In this document: one piece after another, positions 12,701-24,200 of the stretch
Layout: every line of letters starts with the position of its first letter
How positions within the stretch are numbered: the stretch's first letter is position 1
From: Baylisascaris procyonis
Lineage: Eukaryota > Nematoda > Chromadorea > Rhabditida > Ascarididae
Direction: 5' to 3'
NCBI GenBank assembly: GCA_037389465.1
Contig: JAZARR010000088.1
Span: 6,262,001-6,326,000 of the forward strand
Length of the DNA stretch: 64,000 nt
Notes under the pieces: generated by a model
Seen by the model: only the letters and a program-made list of their open reading frames with translations
Database searches by the model: none
Told to the model about the DNA's origin: nothing
Program-made: the position numbers and the translations under genes

Positions 12701-15700
12701 CTCAAACTTAGGCTTAGGAATAGGCATAGGCTTAGGGCCTAGGCTCAAGCTCAGGCTAAGGCTTTGGCTTAAACTTAGGCCTAGGCTTAGGATTAGGCTC
12801 AGGCTTAGGCTTAGGCTTAGGCTTAGGCTCAGGCCTAGCCTTAGGCTTAGGCTTAGGCTTAGGCTCAGGCTAAGGCTTAGGCTTAGGCTTAGGCTTAGGC
12901 TTAGGCTTAGCCTTAGGCTTAGGCTTAGGCTTAGGCTTAGCCTTAGGCTTAGGCTTAGGCTTAGGATTAGGCTTAGGCTCAGGCTAAGGCTTAGGCTTAG
13001 GCTTAGGCTTAGGTTTAGATCTTAGGCTCAGGCTTAAGCTTAGGCTTAGGCCTAGGCTTAGGCTTAGGGCTTAGGCTTAGGCTTAGGCTTAGGCTTAGGC
13101 TTAGGCTTAAGCTTAAGCTTAGGGTTAGGCTTAGGCTTAGCATAAAACTTAGGCTTAACTTTGGCTTAAACTTAGGCTTATGTTCAGGGCCCAGGCTTAG
13201 TCTGACGACTTAGGCTTAGGCTTAGGCTTAGGCTTAGGCTTAGGCTTAGGCTTAGGTCTAGGCTTAGGCTTAGGCAAAGCTTAGGCTTAGGCTTAGGCTT
13301 AGGCTTAAGCTTAAGCTTAGGGTTAGGCTTAGGCTTAGCATAAAACTTAGGCTTAACTTTGGCTTAAACTTAGGCTTATGTTCAGGGCCCAGGCTTAGTC
13401 TGACGACTTAGGCTTAGGCTTAGGCTTAGGCTTAGGCTTAGGCTTAGGCTTAGGTCTAGGCTTAGGCTTAGGCAAAGCTTAGGCTTAGGCTTAGGCTTAG
13501 GCTTAAGCTTAAGCTTAGGGTTAGGCTTAGGCTTAGCATAAAACTTAGGCTTAACTTTGGCTTAAACTTAGGCTTATGTTCAGGGCCCAGGCTTAGTCTG
13601 ACAACTTAGGCTTAGGCTTAGGCTTAGGCTTAGGCTTAGGCTTAGGCTTGGGCCTGGGCTTAAGCTTAGAGCTTAGGCTTAGGCTTAGGCTTAGGCTCAG
13701 GCTTAGGCTTAGGCTTAGGCTTAGGCTTAGGCTTAGGCTTAGGCTTAGGCTTAGGCTTAGGCTTAGGCTTAAACTTCAGCTTAAAGTTAGGCTTAGCCTT
13801 AGGCTTACACTTAAGCCTAGGCTTAGGCTTATGTTTAGATCTTAGGCTCAGGCTTAGGCTTAGGCTTAGGCCTAGGCTTAGGCTTAGGGCTTAGGCTTAG
13901 GCTTAGGCTTAGGCTTAGGCTTAGGTCTAGGCTTAGGCTTAGGCTTAGGCTTAGGCTTCGGCTTAGGCTTAGGCTTAAGCTTAAGCTTAGGCTTAGGCTT
14001 AGGCTTAGGATAAAACTTAGGCTTAACTTTGGCTTAAACTTAGGCTTATGCTCAGGGCCCAGGCTTAGTCTGACGACTTAGGCTTAGGCTTAGGCTTAGG
14101 CTTAGGCTTAGGCTTAGGCTTAGGCTTGGGCTTAAGCTTAGGGCTTAGGCTTAGGCTTAGGCTTAGGCTTAGGCTTAGGCTTAGGCTTAGGCTTAGTCTT
14201 AAGCTTAAGCTTAAGCTTAGGCTTAGGCTTAGGCTTAGGCTTAGGCTTAGGCTTAAACTTGAGCTTAAAGTTAGGCTTAGCCTTAGGCTTAGTCTTAAGC
14301 CTAGGCTCAGGCTTAGGTTTAGATCTTAGGCTTAGTCTTAAGCCTAGGCTTATGCTTAGGTTTAGATCTTAGGCTCAGGCTTAGGCTTAGTCTTAGGCTC
14401 GGGCTTAAGCTTAGGGCTTAGGGCTTAGGCTTAGGCTTAGGCTTAAGCTTAAGCTTAGGCTTAGGCTTAGGCTTAGGCTTAGGCTTGGGATTAAGCTTAG
14501 GGCTTAGGATTAGGCTTAAGCTTAAGCTTAGGCTTAGGCTTAGGCTTAGATCTTAGGCTTAGGCTTAGCCTTAGGCTTGGGCTTAAGCTTAGGGCTTAGG
14601 CTTGGGCTTAAGCTTAGGGCTTAGGCTTAGGCTTAAGGTTAGGCTTAGGCTTAGGCTTAGGCTCAGATCTTAAACTTAGGCTTAGGATTAGCCTTAGGCT
14701 TAGGCTAAAACATGCTTAAACTTGGGCTTAAACTTAGGATTAGGCTTAGGCTTAAACTTATGCTTAAACTTAGGCTTAGGCTTAGGCTTAGGCTTAGGTC
14801 TAGGCTTAGGCTTAGGCAAAGCTTAGGCTTAGGCTTAGGCTTAGGCTTAAGCTTAAGCTTAGGGTTAGGCTTAGGCTTAGCATAAAACTTAGGCTTAACT
14901 TTGGCTTAAACTTAGGCTTATGTTCAGGGCCCAGGCTTAGTCTGACAACTTAGGCTTAGGCTTAGGCTTGGGCCTGGGCTTAAGCTTAGAGCTTAGGCTT
15001 AGGCTTAGGCTTAGGCTTAGGCTTAGGCTTAGGCTTAGTCTTGAGCTTAAGCTTAGGCTTAGGCTTAGGCTTAGGCTTAGGCTTAGGCTTAAACTTGAGC
15101 TTAAAGTTAGGCTTAGCCTTAGGCTTAGTCTTAAGCCTAGGCTTAGGCTTAGGTTTAAATCTTAGGCTCAGGCTTAGGCTTAGGCCTAGGCTTAGGATTA
15201 GGCTCAGGCTTAGTCTTAAGCCTAGGCTTAGGCTTAGGTTTAGATCAGAGGCTCAGGCTTAGGCTTAGGCTTAGGCTTAGGCCTAGGCTTAGGCTTAGGC
15301 TTAGGCTTAGGCTTAGGCTTAGGCTTAGGCTTAGGCTTCAGGCTTAGGCTTAGGCTTAGTCTTAAGCCTAGGCTTAGGCATAGGTTTAGATCTTAGGCTC
15401 AGGCTCAGGCTTAGGCTTAGGCTTAGGCTTAGGCTTCGCCTAAAACTTCTCCTTAAACTTGGGCTTAAACTTAGGATTAGGCTTTGGCTTAAACTTATGC
15501 TCAAACTTAGGCTTAGGAATAGGCATAGGCTTAGGGCCTAGGCTCAAGCTCAGGCTAAGAATTTGGCTTAAACTTAGGCCTAGGCTTAGGATTAGGCTCA
15601 GGCTTAGGCTTAGGCTTAGGCTTAGGCTCAGGCCTAGCCTTAGGCTTAGGCTTAGGCTTAGGCTCAGGCTAAGGCTTAGGCTTAGGCTTAGGCTTAGGCT

Positions 15701-16817
15701 TAGGCTTAGCCTTAGGCTTAGGCTTAGGCTTAGGCTTAGCCTTAGGCTTAGGCTTAGGCTTAGGATTAGGCTTAGGCTCAGGCTAAGGCTTAGGCTTAGG
15801 CTTAGGCTTAGGTTTAGATCTTAGGCTCAGGCTTAAGCTTAGGCTTAGGCCTAGGCTTAGGCTTAGGGCTTAGGCTTAGGCTTAGGCTTAGGCTTAGGCT
15901 TAGGCTTAAGCTTAAGCTTAGGGTTAGGCTTAGGCTTAGCATAAAACTTAGGCTTAACTTTGGCTTAAACTTAGGCTTATGTTCAGGGCCCAGGCTTAGT
16001 CTGACGACTTAGGCTTAGGCTTAGGCTTAGGCTTAGGCTTAGGCTTAGGCTTAGGTCTAGGCTTAGGCTTAGGCAAAGCTTAGGCTTAGGCTTAGGCTTA
16101 GGCTTAAGCTTGAGCTTAGGGTTAGGCTTAGGCTTAGCATAAAACTTAGGCTTAACTTTGGCTTAAACTTAGGCTTATGTTCAGGGCCCAGGCTTAGTCT
16201 CACGACTTAGGCTTAGGCTTAGGCTTAGGCTTAGGCTTAGGTCTAGGCTTAGGCTTAGGCAAAGCTTAGGCTTAGGCTTAGGCTTAGGCTTAAGCTTAAG
16301 CTTAGGGTTAGGCTTAGGCTTAGCATAAAACTTAGGCTTAACTTTGGCTTAAACTTAGGCTTATGTTCAGGGCCCAGGCTTAGTCTGACAACTTAGGCTT
16401 AGGCTTAGGCTTAGGCTTAGGCTTAGGCTTAGGCTTGGGCCTGGGCTTAAGCTTAGAGCTTAGGCTTAGGCTTAGGCTTAGGCTCAGGCTTAGCCTTAGG
16501 CTTAGGCTTAGGCTTAGGCTCAGGCTTAGGCTTAGGCTTAGGCTTAGGCTTAGGCTTAGCCTTAGGCTTAGGCTTAGGCTTAGGCTTAGGCTTAGGCTTA
16601 GGCTTAGGCTTAAACTTCAGCTTAAAGTTAGGCTTAGCCTTAGGCTTACACTTAAGCCTAGGCTTAGGCTTATGTTTAGATCTTAGGCTCAGGCTTAGGC
16701 TTAGGCTTAGGCCTAGGCTTAGGCTTAGGGCTTAGGCTTAGGCTTAGGCTTAGGCTTAGGCTTAGGTCTAGGCTTAGGCTTAGGCTTAGGCTTAGGCTTC
16801 GGCTTAGGCTTAGGCTT

Positions 16818-16941
16818 AAGCCTAAGCCTAAGCCGAAGCCTAAGCCTGAGCCTAAGATCTAAACATAAGCCTAAGCCTAGGCTTAAGTGTAAGCCTAAGG
16901 CTAAGCCTAACTTTAAGCTGAAGTTTAAGCCTAAGCCTAAG
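16818..16941 (-). repeat. Inverted 124-bp block 3
   Basis: Counterpart of the 2,272 block in higher-order copy 2, with identical length and junctions. Confidence 0.93.
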
Positions 16942-18150
16942 CTTAGGCTTAGGCTTAGGCTTACGCTTAGGCTCAGGCTTAGCCTTAGGCTTAGGCTTAG
17001 GCTTAGGCTCAGGCTAAGGCTTAGGCTTAGGCTTAGGCTTAGGCTTAGGCTTAGCCTTAGGCTTAGGCTTAGGCTTAGGCTTAGCCTTAGGCTTAGGCTT
17101 AGGCTTAGGATTAGGCTTAGGCTCAGGCTAAGGCTTAGGCTTAGGCTTAGGCTTAGGTTTAGATCTTAGGCTCAGGCTTAAGCTTAGGCTTAGGCCTAGG
17201 CTTAGGCTTAGGGCTTAGGCTTAGGCTTAGGCTTAGGCTTAGGCTTAGGCTTAAGCTTAAGCTTAGGGTTAGGCTTAGGCTTAGCATAAAACTTAGGCTT
17301 AACTTTGGCTTAAACTTAGGCTTATGTTCAGGGCCCAGGCTTAGTCTGACGACTTAGGCTTAGGCTTAGGCTTAGGCTTAGGCTTAGGCTTAGGCTTAGG
17401 TCTAGGCTTAGGCTTAGGCAAAGCTTAGGCTTAGGCTTAGGCTTAGGCTTAAGCTTGAGCTTAGGGTTAGGCTTAGGCTTAGCATAAAACTTAGGCTTAA
17501 CTTTGGCTTAAACTTAGGCTTATGTTCAGGGCCCAGGCTTAGTCTCACGACTTAGGCTTAGGCTTAGGCTTAGGCTTAGGCTTAGGTCTAGGCTTAGGCT
17601 TAGGCAAAGCTTAGGCTTGGGCTTAGGCTTAGGCTTAAGCTTAAGCTTAGGGTTAGGCTTAGGCTTAGCATAAAACTTAGGCTTAACTTTGGCTTAAACT
17701 TAGGCTTATGTTCAGGGCCCAGGCTTAGTCTGACAACTTAGGCTTAGGCTTAGGCTTAGGCTTAGGCTTGGGCCTGGGCTTAGGCTTAGAGCTTAGGCTT
17801 AGGCTTAGGCTTAGGCTCAGGCTTAGCCTTAGGCTTAGGCTTAGGCTTAGGCTCAGGCTTAGGTTTAGGCTTAGGCTTAGGCTTAGGCTTAGCCTTAGGC
17901 TTAGGCTTAGGCTTAGGCTTAGGCTTAGGCTTAGGCTTAGGCTTAAACTTCAGCTTAAAGTTAGGCTTAGCCTTAGGCTTACACTTAAGCCTAGGCTTAG
18001 GCTTATGTTTAGATCTTAGGCTCAGGCTTAGGCTTAGGCTTAGGCCTAGGCTTAGGCTTAGGGCTTAGGCTTAGGCTTAGGCTTAGGCTTAGGCTTAGGT
18101 CTAGGCTTAGGCTTAGGCTTAGGCTTAGGCTTCGGCTTAGGCTTAGGCTT

Positions 18151-18274
18151 AAGCCTAAGCCTAAGCCGAAGCCTAAGCCTGAGCCTAAGATCTAAACATA
18201 AGCCTAAGCCTAGGCTTAAGTGTAAGCCTAAGGCTAAGCCTAACTTTAAGCTGAAGTTTAAGCCTAAGCCTAAG
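18151..18274 (-). repeat. Inverted 124-bp block 4
   Basis: Counterpart of the 3,604 block in higher-order copy 2, with identical length and junctions. Confidence 0.93.
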
Positions 18275-21200
18275 CTTAGGCTTAGGCTTAGGCTTACGCT
18301 TAGGCTCAGGCTTAGCCTTAGGCTTAGGCTTAGGCTTAGGCTCAGGCTAAGGCTTAGGCTTAGGCTTAGGCTTAGGCTTAGCCTTAGGCTTAGGGTTAGG
18401 CTTAGGCTTAGCCTTAGGCTCAGGCTTAGGCTTAGGGTTAGGCTTAGGCTCAGGCTAAGGCTTAGGCTTAGGCTTAGGCTTAGGTTTAGATCTTAGGCTC
18501 AGGCTTAAGCTTAGGCTTAGGCCTAGGCTTAGGCTCAGGGCTTAGGCTTAGGCTTAGGCTTAGGCTTAGGCTTAGGTCTAGGCTTAGGCTTAGGCTAAGG
18601 CTTAGGCTTAGGCTTAGGCTTAGGCTTAAGCTTAAGCTTAGGGTTAGGCTTAGGCTTAGCATAAAACTTAGGCTTAACTTTGGCTTAAACTTAGGCTTAT
18701 GTTCAGGGCCCAGGCTTAGTCTGACGACTTAGGCTTAGGCTTAGGCTTAGGCTTAGGCTTAGGCTTAGGCTTAGGCTCAGGTCTAGGCTTAGGCTAAGGC
18801 TTAGGCTTAGGCATAGGGTTAGGCTTAAGCTTAAGCTTAGGGTTAGGCTTAGGCTTAGCATAAAACTTAGGCTTAACTTTGGCTTAAACTTAGGCTTATG
18901 TTCAGGGCCCAAGCTTAGTCTGACGACTTAGGCTTAGGCTTAGGCTTAGGCTTAGGCTTAGGCTTAGGCTTAGGCTTAGGCTTAGTCTTAAGCTTAAGCT
19001 TAGGCTTAGGCTTAGGCTTAGGCTTAGGCTTAGGCTTAGGCTTAAACTTGAGCTTAAATTTAGGCTTAGCCTTAGGCTTAGTCTTAAGCCTAGGCTTAGG
19101 CTTAGGTTTAAATCTTAGGCTCAGTATTAGGCTTAGGGTTAGGCCTAGGCTTAGGCTTAGGCTTAGGCTTCCGCTTAGGCTTAGGCTCAGGCTTAGGTTC
19201 AGGCTTAGGCTTAGGCTTAGGATTAGTCTTAAGCTTAGGCTTAGGCTTAGGCTTAGGCTCAGGCTTAGGCTTAGGCTTAGGTTTAGGCTGAGGCTTAGGC
19301 TTAGGCTTAGTCTTAAGCCTAGCCTTAAGCTTAGGTTTAGATCATAGGCTTAGTCTTAAGCCTAGGCTTATGCTTAGGTTTAGATCTTAGGCTTAGGCTT
19401 AGGCTTGGGCTTAAGGTTAGGGCTTAGGCTTAGGCTTAGGCTTAAGCTTAAGCCTAGGCTCAGGCTTAGGTTTAGATCTTAGGCTTAGTCTTAAGCCTAG
19501 GCTTATGCTTAGGTTTAGATCTTAGACTCAGGCTTAGGCTTAGGCTTAGGCTTAGGCTTAGGCTTAGGCTTAGGCTTAGGCTTAGGCTTGGGCTTAAGCT
19601 TAGGGCTTAGGCTTAGGCTTAGGCTTAAGCTTAAGCTTAGGCTTAGGCTTAGGCTTAGGCTTAGGCTTATCCTTGGGCTCAAGCTTAGGGCTCAGGCTTA
19701 GGCTTAAGCTTAAGCTTAGGCTTAGGCTTAGGCTTAGATCTTGGGCTTAGGCTTAGGCTTAGCCTTAGGCTTGGGCTTAAGCTTAGGGCATAGGCTTAGG
19801 CTTAAGCTAAGGGCTTAGGCTTAGCCTTAAACTTAAGCTTAGGCTTAGGCATAGGCTTAGATCTTAGGCTTAGGCTTAGGGTTAGGCTTAGGCTAAGTCT
19901 TAGGGCTTAGCCTTAGGCTTAGGCTTAGGCTTAGGCTCAGGCTTAGTCTTAAGCCTAGGCTTAGGCTTAGGTTTAGATCAGAGGCTCAGGCTTAGGCTTA
20001 GGCTTAGGCTTCGCCTAAAACTTCTGCTTAAACTTGGGCTTAAACTTAGGATTAGGCTTTGGCTTAAACTTATGCTCAAACTTAGGCTTAGGAATAGGCA
20101 TAGGCTTAGGGCCTAGGCTCAAGCTCAGGCTAAGGCTTTGGCTTAAACTTAGGCCTAGGCTTAGGATTAGGCTCAGGCTTAGGCTTAGGCTTAGGCTTAG
20201 GCTCAGGCCTAGCCTTAGGCTTAGGCTTAGGCTTAGGCTCAGGCTAAGGCTTAGGCTTAGGCTTAGGCTTAGGCTTAGGCTTAGCCTTAGGCTTAGGCTT
20301 AGGCTTAGGCTTAGCCTTAGGCTTAGGCTTAGGCTTAGGATTAGGCTTAGGCTCAGGCTAAGGCTTAGGCTTAGGCTTAGGCTTAGGTTTAGATCTTAGG
20401 CTCAGGCTTAAGCTTAGGCTTAGGTCTAGGCTTAGGCTTAGGGCTTAGGCTTAGGCTTAGGCTTAGGCTTAGGCTTAGGCTTAAGCTTAAGCTTAGGGTT
20501 AGGCTTAGGCTTAGCATAAAACTTAGGCTTAACTTTGGCTTAAACTTAGGCTTATGTTCAGGGCCCAGGCTTAGTCTGACGACTTAGGCTTAGGCTTAGG
20601 CTTAGGCTTAGGCTTAGGCTTAGGCTTAGGTCTAGGCTTAGGCTTAGGCAAAGCTTAGGCTTAGGCTTAGGCTTAGGCTTAAGCTTAAGCTTAGGGTTAG
20701 GCTTAGGCTTAGCATAAAACTTAGGCTTAACTTTGGCTTAAACTTAGGCTTATGTTCAGGGCCCAGGATTAGTCTGACAACTTAGGCTTAGGCTTAGGCT
20801 TAGGCTTAGGCTTAGGCTTAGGCTTGGGCCTGGGCTTAAGCTTAGAGCTTAGGCTTAGGCTTAGGCTTAGGCTTAGGCTTAGGCTTAGGCTTAGTCTTAA
20901 GCTTAAGCTTAGGCTTAGGCTTAGGCTTAGGCTTAGGCTTAGGCTTAAACTTGAGCTTAAAGTTAGGCTTAGCCTTAGGCTTAGTCTTAAGCCTAGGCTT
21001 AGGCTTAGGTTTAAATCTTAGGCTCAGGCTTAGGCTTAGGCCTAGGCTTAGGATTAGGCTCAGGCTTAGTCTTAAGCCTAGGCTTAGGCTTAGGTTTAGA
21101 TCAGAGGCTCAGGCTTAGGCTTAGGCTTAGGCTTAGGCCTAGGCTTAGGCTTAGGCTTAGGCTTAGGCTTAGGCTTAGGCTTAGGCTTAGGCTTCAGGCT

Positions 21201-24200
21201 TAGGCTTAGGCTTAGTCTTAAGCCTAGGCTTAGGCATAGGTTTAGATCTTAGGCTCAGGCTCAGGCTTAGGCTTAGGCTTAGGCTTAGGCTTCGCCTAAA
21301 ACTTCTGCTTAAACTTGGGCTTAAACTTAGGATTAGGCTTTGGCTTAAGCTTATGCTCAAACTTAGGCTTAGGAATAGGCATAGGCTTAGGGCCTAGGCT
21401 CAAGCTCAGGCTAAGGCTTTGGCTTAAACTTAGGCCTAGGCTTAGGATTAGGCTCAGGCTTAGGCTTAGGCTTAGGCTTAGGCTCAGGCCTAGCCTTAGG
21501 CTTAGTCTTAGGCTTAGGCTCAGGCTAAGGCTTAGGCTTAGGCTTAGGCTTGGGCCTGGGCTTAAGCTTAGAGCTTAGGCTTAGGCTTAGGCTTAAGCTT
21601 AAGCTTAGGGTTAGGCTTAGGCTTAGCATAAAACTTAGGCTTAACTTTGGCTTAAACTTAGGCTTATGTTCAGGGCCCAGGCTTAGTCTGACAACTTAGG
21701 CTTAGGCTTAGGCTTAGGCTTAGGCTTAGGCTTAGGCTTGGGCCTGGGCTTAAGCTTAGAGCTTAGGCTTAGGCTTAGGCTTAGGCTCAGGCTTAGGCTT
21801 AGGCTTAGGCTTAGGCTTAGGCTTAGGCTTAGGCTTAGGCTTAGGCTTAGGCTTAGGCTTAAACTTCAGCTTAAAGTTAGGCTTAGCCTTAGGCTTACAC
21901 TTAAGCCTAGGCTTAGGCTTATGTTTAGATCTTAGGCTCAGGCTTAGGCTTAGGCTTAGGCCTAGGCTTAGGCTTAGGGCTTAGGCTTAGGCTTAGGCTT
22001 AGGCTTAGGCTTAGGTCTAGGCTTAGGCTTAGGCTTAGGCTTAGGCTTCGGCTTAGGCTTAGGCTTAAGCTTAAGCTTAGGCTTAGGCTTAGGCTTAGGA
22101 TAAAACTTAGGCTTAACTTTGGCTTAAACTTAGGCTTATGCTCAGGGCCCAGGCTTAGTCTGACGACTTAGGCTTAGGCTTAGGCTTAGGCTTAGGCTTA
22201 GGCTTAGGCTTAGGCTTGGGCTTAAGCTTAGGGCTTAGGCTTAGGCTTAGGCTTAGGCTTAGGCTTAGGCTTAGGCTTAGGCTTAGTCTTAAGCTTAAGC
22301 TTAAGCTTAGGCTTAGGCTTAGGCTTAGGCTTAGGCTTAGGCTTAAACTTGAGCTTAAAGTTAGGCTTAGCCTTAGGCTTAGTCTTAAGCCTAGGCTCAG
22401 GCTTAGGTTTAGACCTTAGGCTTAGTCTTAAGCCTAGGCTTATGCTTAGGTTTAGATCTTAGGCTCAGGCTTAGGCTTAGTCTTAGGCTTGGGCTTAAGC
22501 TTAGGGCTTAGGGCTTAGGCTTAGGCTTAGGCTTAAGCTTAAGCTTAGGCTTAGGCTTAGGCTTAGGCTTAGGCTTGGGATTAAGCTTAGGGCTTAGGAT
22601 TAGGCTTAAGCTTAAGCTTAGGCTTAGGCTTAGGCTTAGATCTTAGGCTTAGGCTTAGCCTTAGGCTTGGGCTTAAGCTTAGGGCTTAGGCTTGGGCTTA
22701 AGCTTAGGGCTTAGGCTTAGGCTTAAGGTTAGGCTTAGGCTTAGGCTTAGGCTCAGATCTTAAAGTTAGGCTTAGGATTAGCCTTAGGCTTAGGCTAAAA
22801 CATGCTTAAACTTGGGCTTAAACTTAGGATTAGGCTTAGGCTTAAACTTATGCTTAAACTTAGGCTTAGGCTTAGGCTTAGGCTTAGGTCTAGGCTTAGG
22901 CTTAGGCAAAGCTTAGGCTTAGGCTTAGGCTTAGGCTTAAGCTTAAGCTTAGGGTTAGGCTTAGGCTTAGCATAAAACTTAGGCTTAACTTTGGCTTAAA
23001 CTTAGGCTTATGTTCAGGGCCCAGGCTTAGTCTGACAACTTAGGCTTAGGCTTAGGCTTAGGCTTAGGCTTAGGCTTAGGCTTGGGCCTGGGCTTAAGCT
23101 TAGAGCTTAGGCTTAGGCTTAGGCTTAGGCTTAGGCTTAGGCTTAGGCTTAGTCTTGAGCTTAAGCTTAGGCTTAGGCTTAGGCTTAGGCTTAGGCTTAG
23201 GCTTAGGCTTAGGCTTAGGCTTAGGCTTAGGCTTAGGCTTAGGCTTAGGCTTAGGCTTAAGCTTAAGCTTAGGCTTAGGCTTAGGCTTGGGCTAAAGCTT
23301 AGGGCTTCGGATTAGGCTTAGGCTTGGGCTTAAGCTTAGGGCTTAGGCTTGGGCTTAAGCTTAGGGCTTAGGCTTGGGCTTAAGGTTGGGCTTAGGCTTA
23401 GGCTTAGGCTTAGATCTTAAACTTAGGCTTAGGCTTAGCCTTAGGCTTAGGCTAAAACATGCTTAAACTTGGGCTTAAACCTAGGATTAGGCTTAGGCTT
23501 AAACTTATCCTTAAACTTAGGCTTAGGCTTAGGCTTAGGCTTAGGGCCTAGGCTTAAGCTCAGGCTTAGGCTTTGGCTTAAACTTAGGCTTATGCTCAGG
23601 GCCCAGGCTTAGTCTGATGACTTAGGCTTAAGCTTAAGCTCAGGCTTAGGCTTAGGCTTAGGATAAAACTAAGGCTTAACTTTGGCTTAAACTTAGGCTT
23701 ATGCTCAGGGCCCAGGCTTAGTCTGACGACTTAGGCTTAGGCTTAGGCTTAGGCTTAAACTTGAGCTTAAAGTTAGGCTTAGATTTTGGCTTAGTCTTAA
23801 GCCTAGGCTCAGGCTTAGGTTTAGGATTAGGCTTAGGCTTAGGCTTAGGCTTAGGCTTGGGCTTAGGCTTAGGTCTAGGCTTAGGCTTACGCTTAGGCTT
23901 AGGCTTAGGCTTAGGCTTAGGCTTAGGCTTAAGCTTAAGCTTAGGCTTAGGCTAAGGCTTAGGCTCGGGCTTAGGCTTAGGCTTAAGCTTAAGCTTAGAG
24001 TTAGGCTTAGGCTTAGTTAAAACTTAGGCTTAACTTTGGCTTAAACTTAGGCTTATGTTCAGGGCCCAGGCTTAGTCTGACGACTTAGGCTTAGGCCTAG
24101 GCTTAGGCTTAGGCTTAGGCTTAAACTTAGGGCTTAGGCTTAGGCTTAGGCTTAGGCTTAGGCTTAGGCTCAGTCTTAAGCTTAAGCTTAGGCTTACGCT

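Larger units (their letters stand above)
1..14544 (+). repeat. Higher-order repeat unit, copy 1
   Basis: The left edge of the window matches the sequence beginning at 14,545. From there landmarks line up at a nearly constant offset of 14,544-14,548 (for example 913 with 15,459, 3,222 with 17,768, 8,534 with 23,082 and 10,727 with 25,275). The offset drifts by only a few bases over 10 kb, and the frames in the two copies are mostly identical. The phase of the unit is arbitrary, being set by the window edge. Confidence 0.9.
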